NCBI GenBank assembly: GCA_903927905.1
Contig: CAIYOY010000187.1
Coordinates: forward strand, 1-48,347
From: an uncultured Verrucomicrobiales bacterium
GTDB lineage: Bacteria > Verrucomicrobiota > Verrucomicrobiia > Limisphaerales > Palsa-1400
Reading direction: 5' to 3'
DNA length: 48,347 nt
This document shows positions 1 to 8,575 of the stretch, one piece after another (the stretch's first letter is position 1; each line of letters opens with the position of its first letter). Position numbers and translations under genes: made by a program. Under the pieces are notes generated by a model. That model made no database searches. It saw only the letters and a program-made list of their open reading frames with translations, and was not told the origin of the DNA.

Positions 1-117
1 ATTTACCCAAGCCTTCGGTTCGGACAAGGCCCGCTTGCCCGGCACTTTAAATCGCACCCCACCGTTATGGCCGTCTTGACATCCGGGGGTGGTTGAAGAA
101 AGCTAACCCTCCTGTTT

Positions 118-1911
118 ATGGCCGATCCTAAAGCAAATGATTTGATGGAACGACTCGTCTCGCTGTGCAAACGGCGCGGCTTCATTTTTCAATCCTCCGA
201 AATCTACGGAGGCATCAACGGTTTTTGGGATTACGGCCCACTCGGCGCCGAACTCAAGCGCAACATCAAAGACGCCTGGTGGCGCACCATGACCCATTTC
301 CGCGATGACGTCGTTGGCCTTGAAGCCACCATCATCATGCACCCCCAGATCTGGCGGGCCTCCGGCCACGTTGATACCTTTTGCGATCTGATGGTCGAAT
401 GTCTCGTCAGCAAAAAACGCTTTCGCGCCGATCAGGTGGATGCGCAAAGCGGCGTGATCTATTTCTATACCGGTGCCAAAGACGCCGCTGGCAAACAATC
501 CAACGACGCTTACTCCGTCCTCCTCGCTCCCGGCAAAAACCCCGAGAGCGCCCGCAAAGTCGCCAAACAATTTTATCAACAACGCGGCCTGACCGAACCG
601 ACGCCCGAAGGCGAACGCACTGAAAAAGTCGAAAACTCCATCCGTTACAACCCGGAAAACGGCAGTCTCCTGACCGATCCGCGTCCGTTCAACTTGATGT
701 TCAAGACCTACGTCGGCCCGGTCGAAAGCGAAGACAACGTCGCCTATCTCCGTCCCGAAACCGCCCAGGCCATTTTTGCCCAATTCAAGAACGTCCTCGA
801 AACTTCGCGCCAGAAAGTCCCGTTCGGCATTGCGCAAATGGGCAAAGCCTTCCGCAACGAAGTCACGCCGCGTAATTTCACCTTCCGCTCGCGCGAATTT
901 GAGCAGATGGAACTCGAGTTTTTTATCAAGCCCGACGAAGCCGTCGAGGCCATCTCCGGCACCGTCGCCAAACCCGCCGGTCCCGGCCATCCCGGCGAAC
1001 CGCAGCCCAATTGGGGCTGGCAAATGTGGCATCAATATTGGGTCGAAGAACGCATCCGGTTTTACGAAAACATCGGGCTCCCGCGCACTTCGCTCGTCGA
1101 ATATTGGCAGAAGCCCGAAGAACTCGCCCATTACGCCCGCGCGACCGTGGATATTCTCTACAAATTCCCGTTCAGTAAACGCGATGAAAAAGGCGAATTG
1201 ATGGGCGAAGAACTCGAAGGCGTCGCCGCCCGCAGCGATTTTGATCTTTCCCAGCACCAGCGTTTCTCGGGCAAGCCGATGATTTTCTTCGATGAAGAAT
1301 TGAAAGCCGCGTGGCCCAAACTCGACCCGGCCAAACAAGCCGAATTGTCCAAACGCTATTTTGATGCCCGTTCCAAATACCTCATCAAAACCGGCGAAGC
1401 CCCCGAGAAAGCCGAAAAACAAGCGCGCGAAGACGCCGAAGCCCTGGCCAAAGGTTATTACGTCCCGCACGTCATCGAGCCTTCCGCCGGTGTGGACCGC
1501 CTCGCTCTTGCTTTGATCGCCAACGCCTATTGCGAAGATCAAGCTCCCGACGAAAAAGGCAAAATGGAATCCCGCATCGTCATGCGTTTCCATCCCCGCA
1601 TCGCCCCGGTGAAAGTCGCCATCTTCCCATTGCTCAAAAACAAACCCGAGCTGGTCAAAAAAGCCATCGAAGTCCGCGACCTGCTTCGTCCGCACATGAA
1701 CGTCTTTTACGACGAAGCCGGTGCCATTGGCCGCCGCTATCGCCGCCAGGACGAAGCCGGCACGCCGTTTGGTGTGACCATAGATTTCGACACCCTGGGC
1801 GAGAAGCCCGAAATGCTCAACACCGTCACCCTGCGCGAACGCGACTCCATGCAACAGACGCGGGTCAAGATTGACGAACTGGTGTCTCTTCTGTTACAAA
1901 AGACCCGCTAA
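118..1911 (+). CDS. glyQS: Glycyl-tRNA synthetase, dimeric type
   Basis: This gene encodes a class II aminoacyl-tRNA synthetase that charges tRNA-Gly in the cytoplasm. The 597-aa protein has the start typical of the alpha2 enzyme (the stretch GGINGFWDYGPLG near residues 31-43), class II motif 2 around residues 244-256 (FRNEVTPRNFTFR), motif 3 around 454-463 (PSAGVDRLAL), and a C-terminal anticodon-binding domain from about residue 489 (PRIAPVKVAIFP). The length fits the bacterial/eukaryotic dimeric form rather than the split alpha/beta form. The ATG has no clear Shine-Dalgarno sequence before it. The stop codon overlaps the ATG of the next gene (TAATG), so the two are probably translationally coupled. 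Nothing in the 117 bases upstream could be assigned to a gene. Confidence 0.97.
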   Translation: MADPKANDLMERLVSLCKRRGFIFQSSEIYGGINGFWDYGPLGAELKRNIKDAWWRTMTHFRDDVVGLEATIIMHPQIWRASGHVDTFCDLMVECLVSKKRFRADQVDAQSGVIYFYTGAKDAAGKQSNDAYSVLLAPGKNPESARKVAKQFYQQRGLTEPTPEGERTEKVENSIRYNPENGSLLTDPRPFNLMFKTYVGPVESEDNVAYLRPETAQAIFAQFKNVLETSRQKVPFGIAQMGKAFRNEVTPRNFTFRSREFEQMELEFFIKPDEAVEAISGTVAKPAGPGHPGEPQPNWGWQMWHQYWVEERIRFYENIGLPRTSLVEYWQKPEELAHYARATVDILYKFPFSKRDEKGELMGEELEGVAARSDFDLSQHQRFSGKPMIFFDEELKAAWPKLDPAKQAELSKRYFDARSKYLIKTGEAPEKAEKQAREDAEALAKGYYVPHVIEPSAGVDRLALALIANAYCEDQAPDEKGKMESRIVMRFHPRIAPVKVAIFPLLKNKPELVKKAIEVRDLLRPHMNVFYDEAGAIGRRYRRQDEAGTPFGVTIDFDTLGEKPEMLNTVTLRERDSMQQTRVKIDELVSLLLQKTR

Positions 1912-2462
1912 TGTCCCCTGAGAAAAAAGTGTCGGTTGTTGCACCGTCGTCGAATGAGCCGGAGCTTCTGCTCCAGCGTCCGCCCATGCTCATCATCATC
2001 ATTGTTTACAAGCTGGTCAAATGGATCCTCTTTCTCTCGTTGGCCGTGGTGCTGTATTGCAAGTCGGATAATGATCTGCCAGTGGAGTTTCAAAATCTGA
2101 TGGCGACATTGCGGATCCATCCCGGCAATAAATTCTTCACCCACCTGGCCGAGCAAGTTGGACAATTGACCGAGTCCAATGTGCTTTGGGCGGCGGCTGG
2201 CACCCTGATTTACAGCACGTTTTCACTGGTCGAAGGAATCGGCATGATCTTCCGGGCCGGTTGGGCCGGCTGGCTGGCGATCGGCGAATCCGCCTTTTTC
2301 ATCCCCATCGAATTCTACGACGTCTCCTCCATGAAAAGATTTTCCTGGTGGGTTTTCATCGTCCTCATCATGAACATGGTCTTCGTCTGGTACCTCTTCC
2401 AAAACCGCGAACGCCTTTTCCATCACCACCACCATCCGACGCAACCGACGCCCGTGCCTTAG
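1911..2462 (+). CDS. DUF2127-like integral membrane protein
   Basis: A 183-aa membrane protein with about four hydrophobic segments (near residues 24-45, 85-105, 112-130 and 142-162). The pattern of conserved-looking residues (RPPML near the first helix, then GTLIYSTFSLVEGIGM, then FFIPIEFYDV) fits the DUF2127 family of predicted inner-membrane proteins, whose function is unknown. Its ATG overlaps the stop codon of glyQS, which suggests coupled translation although no functional link is evident. The cytoplasmic tail ends with a natural run of five histidines followed by Pro/Thr, which could bind metal but may be simple low complexity. The family assignment is by recognition of the pattern only. 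Confidence 0.75.
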   Translation: MSPEKKVSVVAPSSNEPELLLQRPPMLIIIIVYKLVKWILFLSLAVVLYCKSDNDLPVEFQNLMATLRIHPGNKFFTHLAEQVGQLTESNVLWAAAGTLIYSTFSLVEGIGMIFRAGWAGWLAIGESAFFIPIEFYDVSSMKRFSWWVFIVLIMNMVFVWYLFQNRERLFHHHHHPTQPTPVP

Positions 2463-2584
2463 TTGGGAAGTGAGAGTGGAAAGTGGAGAGTGAAAAACAT
2501 CCCTCCACAGCTTCCGGGCAGGCCAAGCGCCAAAAGTAATTTCCGGAATGCGACCGCCATTGCGCCGAGGCGCAAATATCCCCC

Positions 2585-2614
2585 TCGTAGCAGCCGATGT
2601 GAATCGGCTCTAAC
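2585..2614 (+). repeat. 30-base dispersed hairpin repeat, copy 1
   Basis: A 30-base segment begins TCGTAGCAG and ends CTCTAAC and contains the perfect stem AGCCGAT / ATCGGCT around a 4-base loop. A second copy with the same conserved ends but a changed centre lies at 30547-30576. It sits in the spacer before the sugar isomerase gene. It is followed by TTTTT, so it could also act as a terminator here. Confidence 0.6.
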
Positions 2615-2670
2615 TTTTTCCCCTTCTCTTTTTTGTGTCTTTTGCGCCTTTTCGCGGCCATTCTCCGTGC

Positions 2671-3636
2671 ATGAGAGTTGGAGTTTTATGCCGGGGACTC
2701 GCGGAGTTGGACTGGGCCAAGCGGCTCGGTTTTCGTTCCATTGAATGGCTGCGCTTTGCGGAAAGCCCCGCCGCCCCACCCAATGCCGATTGGAAACCAT
2801 TCGCCGCCCAAATGGCCGCCGAAGCCAAAGCGCGCGACATCCGCATCTCCGCCATCGGCGCATATTACAAAAATCCGCTCGACCCGAAACAGACGGACTA
2901 CGCCCGCGCCATGTTTCGCCGCGCCATCGAAGTCGCGTCACACATCGGCGTAAAAACGGTGTGCGGCTTCCCCGGCGCGGTCATCGAACTGGAAATGAAC
3001 GAGCGCGGCGGCAACCCCGTTTACAAACCATTCGAAAATCACATGCCGCAACTGCTCGCCTTCTGGGAGCCGATGGCCAAATTCGCCGCCGACCTCGGCG
3101 TGCGCATCGCCTTTGAACATTGCCCGCAGGGAGTGTGGCATTTGCCGATCATGGGTTACAACATGCTGGGCAAACCGGCGATGTGGGAGCGATTGTTCAA
3201 CGAGAGCAAGTGCGAAAATCTCGGGATTGAATGGGATGCCAGCCACCTCATCTGTCAACTGATTGAACCGGTGGGCAACATCCATAAATTCGGCCCGCGC
3301 ATTTTTCATGTCCACGCCAAGGACGCCTGGATCAACAAACCCTTATTGGAAACTTACGGCCTCTGTCATCCCGGTGTGGCGGAGCATCGGTTTCCGGGTT
3401 TGGGCCAATCGAGCTGGGCGGAGATTGTCCACGCATTGCTGCGGGCGGGATATGATTCAGATTTGAACATCGAAGGCTGGCACGATCCGGTTTATCGCGA
3501 TCACGATGCGGTGCAGCCGGAAGATGTGAAATCATCGGGTATTGATCGGCAGCAGGGGCAGAAGTTGGAAGAGGCGGGGTTGTTGATAGGCAAGAGGACG
3601 CTGGAGCTATATACTGCTGGGACAGTGCAAGATTGA
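2671..3636 (+). CDS. Sugar phosphate isomerase/epimerase (AP endonuclease family 2 TIM barrel)
   Basis: A 321-aa protein of the xylose-isomerase-like TIM barrel superfamily, usually enzymes that isomerise or epimerise small sugars or inositols using a divalent metal. Likely metal ligands are visible as EHCP (about E149), the Asp of EWDASH (about D189), the histidines of FHVHAKD (about 213-215) and the Glu of NIEGWHD (about E268). The frame can be opened upstream to a GTG at 2635, but the natural barrel start, MRVGVLCRGL, begins at the ATG at 2671, which is preferred. No signal peptide is seen, so the protein is cytoplasmic. The substrate cannot be read from sequence. The gene stands alone, with an IS200-like element after it. 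Confidence 0.88.
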   Translation: MRVGVLCRGLAELDWAKRLGFRSIEWLRFAESPAAPPNADWKPFAAQMAAEAKARDIRISAIGAYYKNPLDPKQTDYARAMFRRAIEVASHIGVKTVCGFPGAVIELEMNERGGNPVYKPFENHMPQLLAFWEPMAKFAADLGVRIAFEHCPQGVWHLPIMGYNMLGKPAMWERLFNESKCENLGIEWDASHLICQLIEPVGNIHKFGPRIFHVHAKDAWINKPLLETYGLCHPGVAEHRFPGLGQSSWAEIVHALLRAGYDSDLNIEGWHDPVYRDHDAVQPEDVKSSGIDRQQGQKLEEAGLLIGKRTLELYTAGTVQD

Positions 3637-3739
3637 AATAGGAATCATCCCCCGAATTCACGGTCAATCTTACGCGCTTGGCTTGCCTGGGTGGTTCTCC
3701 CAGTCAACGACCTCCGGCCAAGCCGGAGGCTTGAAATAG

Positions 3740-3755
3740 CGTGAACCGCTCAAAG
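3740..3755 (+). repeat. 16-bp inverted repeat, left arm (mate at 4232-4247)
   Basis: The sequence CGTGAACCGCTCAAAG at 3740-3755 is found perfectly inverted at 4232-4247, on either side of the IS200-type transposase gene. The left arm runs into a local hairpin (ACCGCTCAAAGCGGT). This probably marks the recognition structures of the element. Confidence 0.8.
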
Positions 3756-3778
3756 CGGTTTATGTTTCCGTTAGCCGC

Positions 3779-4195
3779 TCAAAGCGGCATCAGCGTCAGT
3801 TGTTCCAACCGCTGATCTTCTTTCTCCTGCTCCCGGATGTAGCGACGCACCGCCGCTTCATCCCGGCCGACCGTGGCGACCCAGTAGCCTCGCGCCCAGA
3901 ACTGCTGCCCAACGAAGCTACGCCTCCGTCCCGCATACACCCGCGCGATGTGGATCGCCGTCTTCCCTTTGATATAACCCATGACCTGCGCCACCGAATA
4001 CTTCGGTGGAATCGAGATCATCATATGCACATGATCGGCCATCAAATGCCCCTCCTCTATCTGACTTTCTCGTTGCCGGGCCAACTCCCGGATCACCTCT
4101 CCCAACTCCCGCCGGATCTGCCCATACAGCACCTTCTTCCGATATTTGGGAATGAACACAATATGATATTTGCATTCCCAGGTTGTGTGTTTCAG
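3779..4195 (-). CDS. tnpA: IS200-type transposase TnpA (Y1 HUH endonuclease), start uncertain
   Basis: A Y1-transposase of the IS200 group that would move the element as single-stranded DNA. The HUH metal site is visible as DHVHMMISIP, and the catalytic tyrosine is in RRYIREQEKED near the C-terminus, so the active site looks intact. The usual family core (WECKYHIVFIPKYRKK) is in frame upstream of the first GTG at 4159. The frame extends to a CTG at 4195 and then meets TAA after ACA, GAA and TAT codons. An ATG at 4203 reads MKH but is one base out of frame with the core. A one-base deletion between 4203 and 4195 would explain this; otherwise CTG or GTG is used. From CTG the product is 138 aa, close to the family norm. 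Confidence 0.8.
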   Translation of the reverse strand: MKHTTWECKYHIVFIPKYRKKVLYGQIRRELGEVIRELARQRESQIEEGHLMADHVHMMISIPPKYSVAQVMGYIKGKTAIHIARVYAGRRRSFVGQQFWARGYWVATVGRDEAAVRRYIREQEKEDQRLEQLTLMPL

Positions 4196-4263
4196 TGTTT
4201 CATATGTTTACATTGGTTCTTCTTTCGTAAACTTTGAGCGGTTCACGAAAGGAAGACTCCCCC

Positions 4264-4297
4264 GAGACTCCCGGAGCTGTCAAACTTCGGGAGTCTC
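4264..4297 (+). repeat. 10-bp stem hairpin at the right end of the IS200-type element
   Basis: The arms GAGACTCCCG (4264-4273) and CGGGAGTCTC (4288-4297) are perfect inverted repeats with a 14-base loop. It lies between the transposase gene and the sensor kinase gene. It may be the right-end recognition hairpin of the element or a terminator for a neighbour. Confidence 0.6.
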
Positions 4298-4425
4298 TCC
4301 GGCAAAGCCGGAGGATTTAGATGGAATTAAAGAAATGTAATGAAGTCCAAAAAGGTATTCCGTTTACTTTTTCCAACCCGGGCCACATCCGTAAATCCGT
4401 CAAATCCGATCGAACCAGGCACGCG

Positions 4426-7400
4426 TCATTCTGCGGCCGCCCCCGATTTTTCCGCCGGCAGCACCAAAGTAAAAGTACTGCCCTGTCCCAGCGTTGATTG
4501 GACCATAAGGCCCGCGCCCATGGTCTTGGCCAGTTCATAGACCATGCTCAAACCCAAGCCGGTGCCTCGTTTGGTTGACAACGATTTGGTGGTGAAAAAC
4601 GGTTCAAAAATCCGCGGTAAAATGTCCGGCGCAATCCCGCATCCAAAATCCTGCACCGCCACAAACACATAACACCCTGTTCCGGCGGGCGACAAAACCA
4701 TGTCCGAAGGCAGGGTGTTCACCCCCCCCGTGCGCACCACAATTTGGCCAGGCCCGTCCAGCGCTTCGGCGGCGTTCAACACAAAATTCAACAGGATTTG
4801 CTGCACGTAATCCTTGGTCGTCACCACCTCGGGCACTTCGTGATCAGGGTGAAATTGAATCTGGGCATCGCGCTGAAAGCGATCCCCCAAAAGCTGAATG
4901 GTTTCGCCAGCCAGAGCATTCAGGTCGCATGGCGCCGCCTGACTTTCGGTCGAGCGACTGAAACCGAGCATCGCCTTGACGATGCCCGCGCCCTGATCCA
5001 CGGCCGTTTTGATCCGGTCCAGGCGCGTCCGCACTTTTTCCTGATTCTCCAGATTGCTTTCGATGATTTGGGCGGAGCCTTTGATGATGGACAGGATGCT
5101 GTTAAAATCGTGGGCGATACCCGCCGCCAAAGTGCCGAGCGCGTTCATTTTCTGGCCCTGAAACAATTGCTGGTTGGCTTTGTCCAATTGCTGGGTGCGG
5201 AGGGCGACTATTTTTTCCACCTCGGCATAACTTCGGACCAGCCGGCGATGGCGATTGAACGCCAGCGCGGCGAAAAACAGGGCCGCCGCGCCGCCGATGG
5301 CTGCGCTCCAAAGCAACCGCGTTTCTTCGTACCACGGCAGCGGAATGAGAATATCCACGAGGGCGGGCTTGGGATCGAGGTTCCAATTCCGGTCCATGGC
5401 CCGCACCTGGAAAAAATGCGGCCCGCGCGACAAATCAGAAAACGAGACCGCCCGTTCCGACCGGAACGGCGACCATTCCTGCTCATCCAGCCGATAGGAA
5501 AAAAGCAGCCGATCCGCCGCCGTGCGTTTCCACTTGTCTCGCCCACCGAAAGAAAATTGAATCTGCCCTTCCGTGATCACGCCGACATTCCGGGGTTGTT
5601 CGAGGAAAGTTTGGGGCGGTTCGGCATCGGCTTCGGGATGATAGAGGCTTAAACCTCCGACGCTCGCGGCCCAGATTCGGCCCCGGCGGTCCTGCAATAC
5701 TTGACGGACGACCGGGCTGGGCAACCCTTCCGGCGCACCATTGAGCACCCATTCGCCTCGGAAATAACGGGTGACGCCGCTGTTGGACGCAATCCAGACA
5801 CTACCATCGTCGCTTTTGTAAAACCCGTTGATATGGTCAAAGTCAGATTGCAAGACGGTCCAGTTTTTGCCGTCGTATTGCCAGATTTTGTCACGGGTGC
5901 CGCACCAGAGTTTGCCATCAGCCAGTTCAATCATGCAGCACGCGCTTTCCGGCGCCGGGCCTTGCCCGGTGTCAAAGCGCAGCCATTTTTGATCGCGATA
6001 AAGGGCCAGCCCCCCGCTGCCGCCGATCCAGATGGTTCCATTTTGGCTGGTAAAAAACACCTGCAAGTCGGCTCCAAGGTTCCAACTTCCCGGCAAATCC
6101 GCCAACGACCGGAAGGTTTGCCCGTCAAACGTTTCCAAATGCGCCCCGTTGGTCGCGCCCCGGTTGTCAAATATCTGGACGCAAAGCAGCCCGTTGGTCA
6201 GCAGCCCCAGGGTTTTGACGCCCGCCTGCGTGGGATGCGGCACCAGATTAAATGCTTCCTTTTTGGGATCAAACCGCAGCAGCGCCGTTCCCGTGCCGAT
6301 AACCAAAGTCCCATCCGGCAGAGTATGCAGCGACTCGTTCGCCGGAATATTGACCGCCGGATCCGGTTGAAAATCGCGCCATTGCTCATCTTGAAAACGG
6401 CTCAGGCTGTTGGAGCGCGCCATCCAGATCGGGCCGTCGCGTTCTTGCAGCATCGTGCTGACGGGTGGCCGACTGCGTTCACCCGCCGCCTCGCGCCAGG
6501 TCAAGGGCGCATACCGAAAAAGCCCCTCCGATGTCGCCACCCAAAACACCCCGCCCGGCTCGCTCGCGGCATCATAATAATTTTGAGCCAGATGTTCCTC
6601 AGTTTCGATCCAGGCATCATTTTGTTTTTCGAGGTGAAAAAGCGCTTTCGGCGTGAGCACCCAAAAACCCTGGTCCGGGCCGCGCCAGGCCAGCCGAATA
6701 TCTTCGGCCTTGGTGGGTGGCGAAGACCACTGCTTGCCGTCGAAATAGACGATGATTTTTTTATGATCACGACCCGATTCGCCGATCATGGTGACGCCGC
6801 CCTGGTCATCTTCAAAAGGATGTTGCAGATCATGCGCCGCGATGGATTCATCCGTTAAAAATTCCTCCCATACAGTTTGTGGACTGGCTGGGCGCGGCGA
6901 TGGGATTTTGGCCAACCCGCGTTTTCCAGTGATCCAAAGGCCGCCATCGGCCGCCTGAACTAAATCAAAAAACTGGTCCAGACGGGTTTGCGCGGCTTGG
7001 CGCACCACCACGGCTTCCTCGGGCTGGCTCGGATCAGCGTTTAATTCCATCAGCCGATCCGGCAAGAGAAACAAGACGTGCCCCTGCCGCAAGGGCAACA
7101 ACGGCAATGCACGGTTGCGTTGGGTTTGAGTCCGGATTTCGCTGACCGGGTGGAGCAGCCAGTTTTCCTCGCGCAGCTCCATGATTCCGTCGGGTACGCC
7201 GGCCCATATTTGCCCGACGCGGCTCTCGTAGAGGTGTGCTGTGGTTAAACCCAGCAACCTTCGCTTCTTCACGCCATAGCCATCCAACAAACTGGCCAGG
7301 GCCGGCGTATCGTGCTGCACCCAAATATCACCCCGCTGGCTGATGCTCACCGCCGTGCAAAGTGATTGGGCCAAACCGTCATGCACATTATAAACCCGCC

Positions 7401-7503
7401 AATTCGAGGACTTTTGATCAGCGGCCGTCGCTGTCAGGCAGGCCCAGAAAAAGATCGCCCGCCACAGGCGCCGCCATCCCCATCTGTTCGTTTGCGTATC
7501 CAC
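4426..7503 (-). CDS. Two-component sensor histidine kinase with periplasmic propeller and Y_Y_Y domain
   Basis: A 1025-aa membrane sensor kinase. After a signal-anchor (about residues 10-28) comes a long periplasmic region of propeller repeats (about 30-620; repeated motifs such as GDIWVQ, GTIWIGG, GSVWIAS, GRIWAAS), then a Y_Y_Y domain (about 640-725), one transmembrane helix (about 730-749), a short coiled coil and the kinase core. The H-box AGIAHDFNSIL puts the phosphorylated histidine at about H798; the N-box (NFVLNAAEAL, about 906-915), G1 box (DFGCGI) and G2 box (GTGLGLSM) are all present. There is no receiver or DNA-binding domain, and no response regulator gene adjoins it, so the partner is elsewhere. 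The start is GTG. Such propeller sensors often detect glycans; the ligand here is unknown. Divergent from trpS with a 37-base gap. Confidence 0.93.
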   Translation of the reverse strand: MDTQTNRWGWRRLWRAIFFWACLTATAADQKSSNWRVYNVHDGLAQSLCTAVSISQRGDIWVQHDTPALASLLDGYGVKKRRLLGLTTAHLYESRVGQIWAGVPDGIMELREENWLLHPVSEIRTQTQRNRALPLLPLRQGHVLFLLPDRLMELNADPSQPEEAVVVRQAAQTRLDQFFDLVQAADGGLWITGKRGLAKIPSPRPASPQTVWEEFLTDESIAAHDLQHPFEDDQGGVTMIGESGRDHKKIIVYFDGKQWSSPPTKAEDIRLAWRGPDQGFWVLTPKALFHLEKQNDAWIETEEHLAQNYYDAASEPGGVFWVATSEGLFRYAPLTWREAAGERSRPPVSTMLQERDGPIWMARSNSLSRFQDEQWRDFQPDPAVNIPANESLHTLPDGTLVIGTGTALLRFDPKKEAFNLVPHPTQAGVKTLGLLTNGLLCVQIFDNRGATNGAHLETFDGQTFRSLADLPGSWNLGADLQVFFTSQNGTIWIGGSGGLALYRDQKWLRFDTGQGPAPESACCMIELADGKLWCGTRDKIWQYDGKNWTVLQSDFDHINGFYKSDDGSVWIASNSGVTRYFRGEWVLNGAPEGLPSPVVRQVLQDRRGRIWAASVGGLSLYHPEADAEPPQTFLEQPRNVGVITEGQIQFSFGGRDKWKRTAADRLLFSYRLDEQEWSPFRSERAVSFSDLSRGPHFFQVRAMDRNWNLDPKPALVDILIPLPWYEETRLLWSAAIGGAAALFFAALAFNRHRRLVRSYAEVEKIVALRTQQLDKANQQLFQGQKMNALGTLAAGIAHDFNSILSIIKGSAQIIESNLENQEKVRTRLDRIKTAVDQGAGIVKAMLGFSRSTESQAAPCDLNALAGETIQLLGDRFQRDAQIQFHPDHEVPEVVTTKDYVQQILLNFVLNAAEALDGPGQIVVRTGGVNTLPSDMVLSPAGTGCYVFVAVQDFGCGIAPDILPRIFEPFFTTKSLSTKRGTGLGLSMVYELAKTMGAGLMVQSTLGQGSTFTLVLPAEKSGAAAE

Positions 7504-7540
7504 TGGCGCTTAGCTTACACATTTGATTAACTGAGCGCGA

Positions 7541-8506
7541 ATGCGAATTTTATCCGGCATCCAGCCCTCCGGTGCGCTGCACGTGGGCAACTATTTCGGC
7601 ATGATGAAACCGGCCATCGAACTGCAAACGCAGGGCGAGGCCTTCTATTTCATCGCCAACTACCAGTCCATGACCTCGTTGTTCGACGCCGCCGAACGCC
7701 GCCGGAACACCCTCGATGTCGCGCTGGATTTCATGGCTTGCGGTCTTGACCCGGAAAAGGCCGTCTTCTTCCGCCAATCCGATGTCCCGGAAGTCACCGA
7801 ACTGGCCTGGATTCTGACCACCCTGACCCCGATGGGCCTGCTTGAACGCTGCCACAGTTACAAAGATAAAGTCGCCAAAGGCATTGCGCCCAATCACGGC
7901 ATCTTCGCCTATCCCGTCCTCATGGCCGCCGATATTTTAATCTACGATTCCAACGTCGTCCCCGTCGGGCGTGACCAGAAACAACACGTCGAAGTCACCC
8001 GCGACATCGCCATCAAATTCAACGAAGCTTACGGCCAAACCTTCGTCATTCCCGAGCCGCGCATCCGCGACGATGTCGCTTCCGTCCCCGGCACCGACGG
8101 CCAAAAAATGAGCAAAAGCTACGGCAACACCATCGAAATTTTCGGCGAAGAAAAAGCGCTCCGCAAAAAAATCATGGGCTTGGTCATGGACAGCCGCACC
8201 CCGGCCGAGCCCAAACCCGATGCCGAAAAAAATCTCGCCATCCAACTCCTCAAACTCGTCGCCACCCCGGAAATTGCCAAAGACTACGAAGACCGCCTCC
8301 GCGTCGGCGGCCTGGGCTACGGCGATCTAAAGAAAGCTCTCTTCGAAAATTATTGGAATTATTTCGCCGCCGCCCGTACTAAACGTGCTGAATTGGCCGG
8401 CAACATGGATTACGTTGAGCAAACCTTGCGCGAAAGCGCGGTCAAGGCGCGGACCTTGGCGCAAAAAGTTCTCAAACGCGCGCGGTGGGCTTGCGGATTG
8501 GATTGA
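7541..8506 (+). CDS. trpS: Tryptophanyl-tRNA synthetase
   Basis: A class I aminoacyl-tRNA synthetase that charges tRNA-Trp. The 321-aa protein begins MRILSGIQPSGALHVGNYFG, containing the HIGH-type signature as HVGN at about residues 15-18, and has a perfect KMSKS loop (GQKMSKSYGN, about residues 187-196). The length is standard for the bacterial enzyme. The ATG lies 37 bases from the divergent kinase gene start. A very strong inverted repeat follows about 70 bases after the stop and may end its transcript. Confidence 0.97.
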   Translation: MRILSGIQPSGALHVGNYFGMMKPAIELQTQGEAFYFIANYQSMTSLFDAAERRRNTLDVALDFMACGLDPEKAVFFRQSDVPEVTELAWILTTLTPMGLLERCHSYKDKVAKGIAPNHGIFAYPVLMAADILIYDSNVVPVGRDQKQHVEVTRDIAIKFNEAYGQTFVIPEPRIRDDVASVPGTDGQKMSKSYGNTIEIFGEEKALRKKIMGLVMDSRTPAEPKPDAEKNLAIQLLKLVATPEIAKDYEDRLRVGGLGYGDLKKALFENYWNYFAAARTKRAELAGNMDYVEQTLRESAVKARTLAQKVLKRARWACGLD

Positions 8507-8575
8507 AGTTGTATTTTGCTGTTGCGTTTTTGCCGGCGTGTTTTATTTTGCTTGTCTTATTTGTCATAGATTTTA

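Larger units (their letters stand above)
3711..4313 (-). mobile_element. IS200/IS605-type insertion element with subterminal hairpins
   Basis: A single-gene element of about 0.6 kb. The transposase gene is bracketed by palindromes: CCTCCGGC-CAA-GCCGGAGG at 3711-3729, ACCGCTCAAAGCGGT near 3745-3759, GCCGCTCAAAGCGGC overlapping the gene's stop, a 10-bp stem (GAGACTCCCG / CGGGAGTCTC) at 4264-4297, and CTCCGGC-AAA-GCCGGAG at 4297-4313. Hairpins near each end, rather than terminal inverted repeats, are what TnpA of the IS200/IS605 family recognises. The exact ends are inferred from the outermost matching hairpins and may be off by tens of bases. No accessory TnpB gene is present. Confidence 0.6.

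Noticed and set aside
1-117. Search for an upstream gene end or promoter before glyQS
   Set aside because: A TTGACA occurs near 75-80 but no acceptable -10 box follows, and no frame gives a recognisable protein end.
103-1854. 583-codon open frame on the minus strand across glyQS
   Set aside because: It mirrors the glycyl-tRNA synthetase gene codon by codon; its Phe/Gly-rich translation has no domain and is a typical antisense shadow of a GC-biased gene.
2223-2444. Small minus-strand frame rich in Asp, Glu and His inside the DUF2127 gene
   Set aside because: It is the antisense of the histidine-rich tail and membrane helices, not a gene.
2463-2500. Purine-rich GTGGAGAGTG-like short repeats after the DUF2127 gene
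   Set aside because: Short, imperfect and low complexity; no structure or second location supports a function.
3779-4159. Idea that the 3.8 kb gene is a domesticated RAYT with REP targets in this window
   Set aside because: Its sequence (HIVFIPKYRKK, ISIPPKYSVAQV) fits the IS200 group, and the hairpins at 43.4 kb do not match those flanking it.
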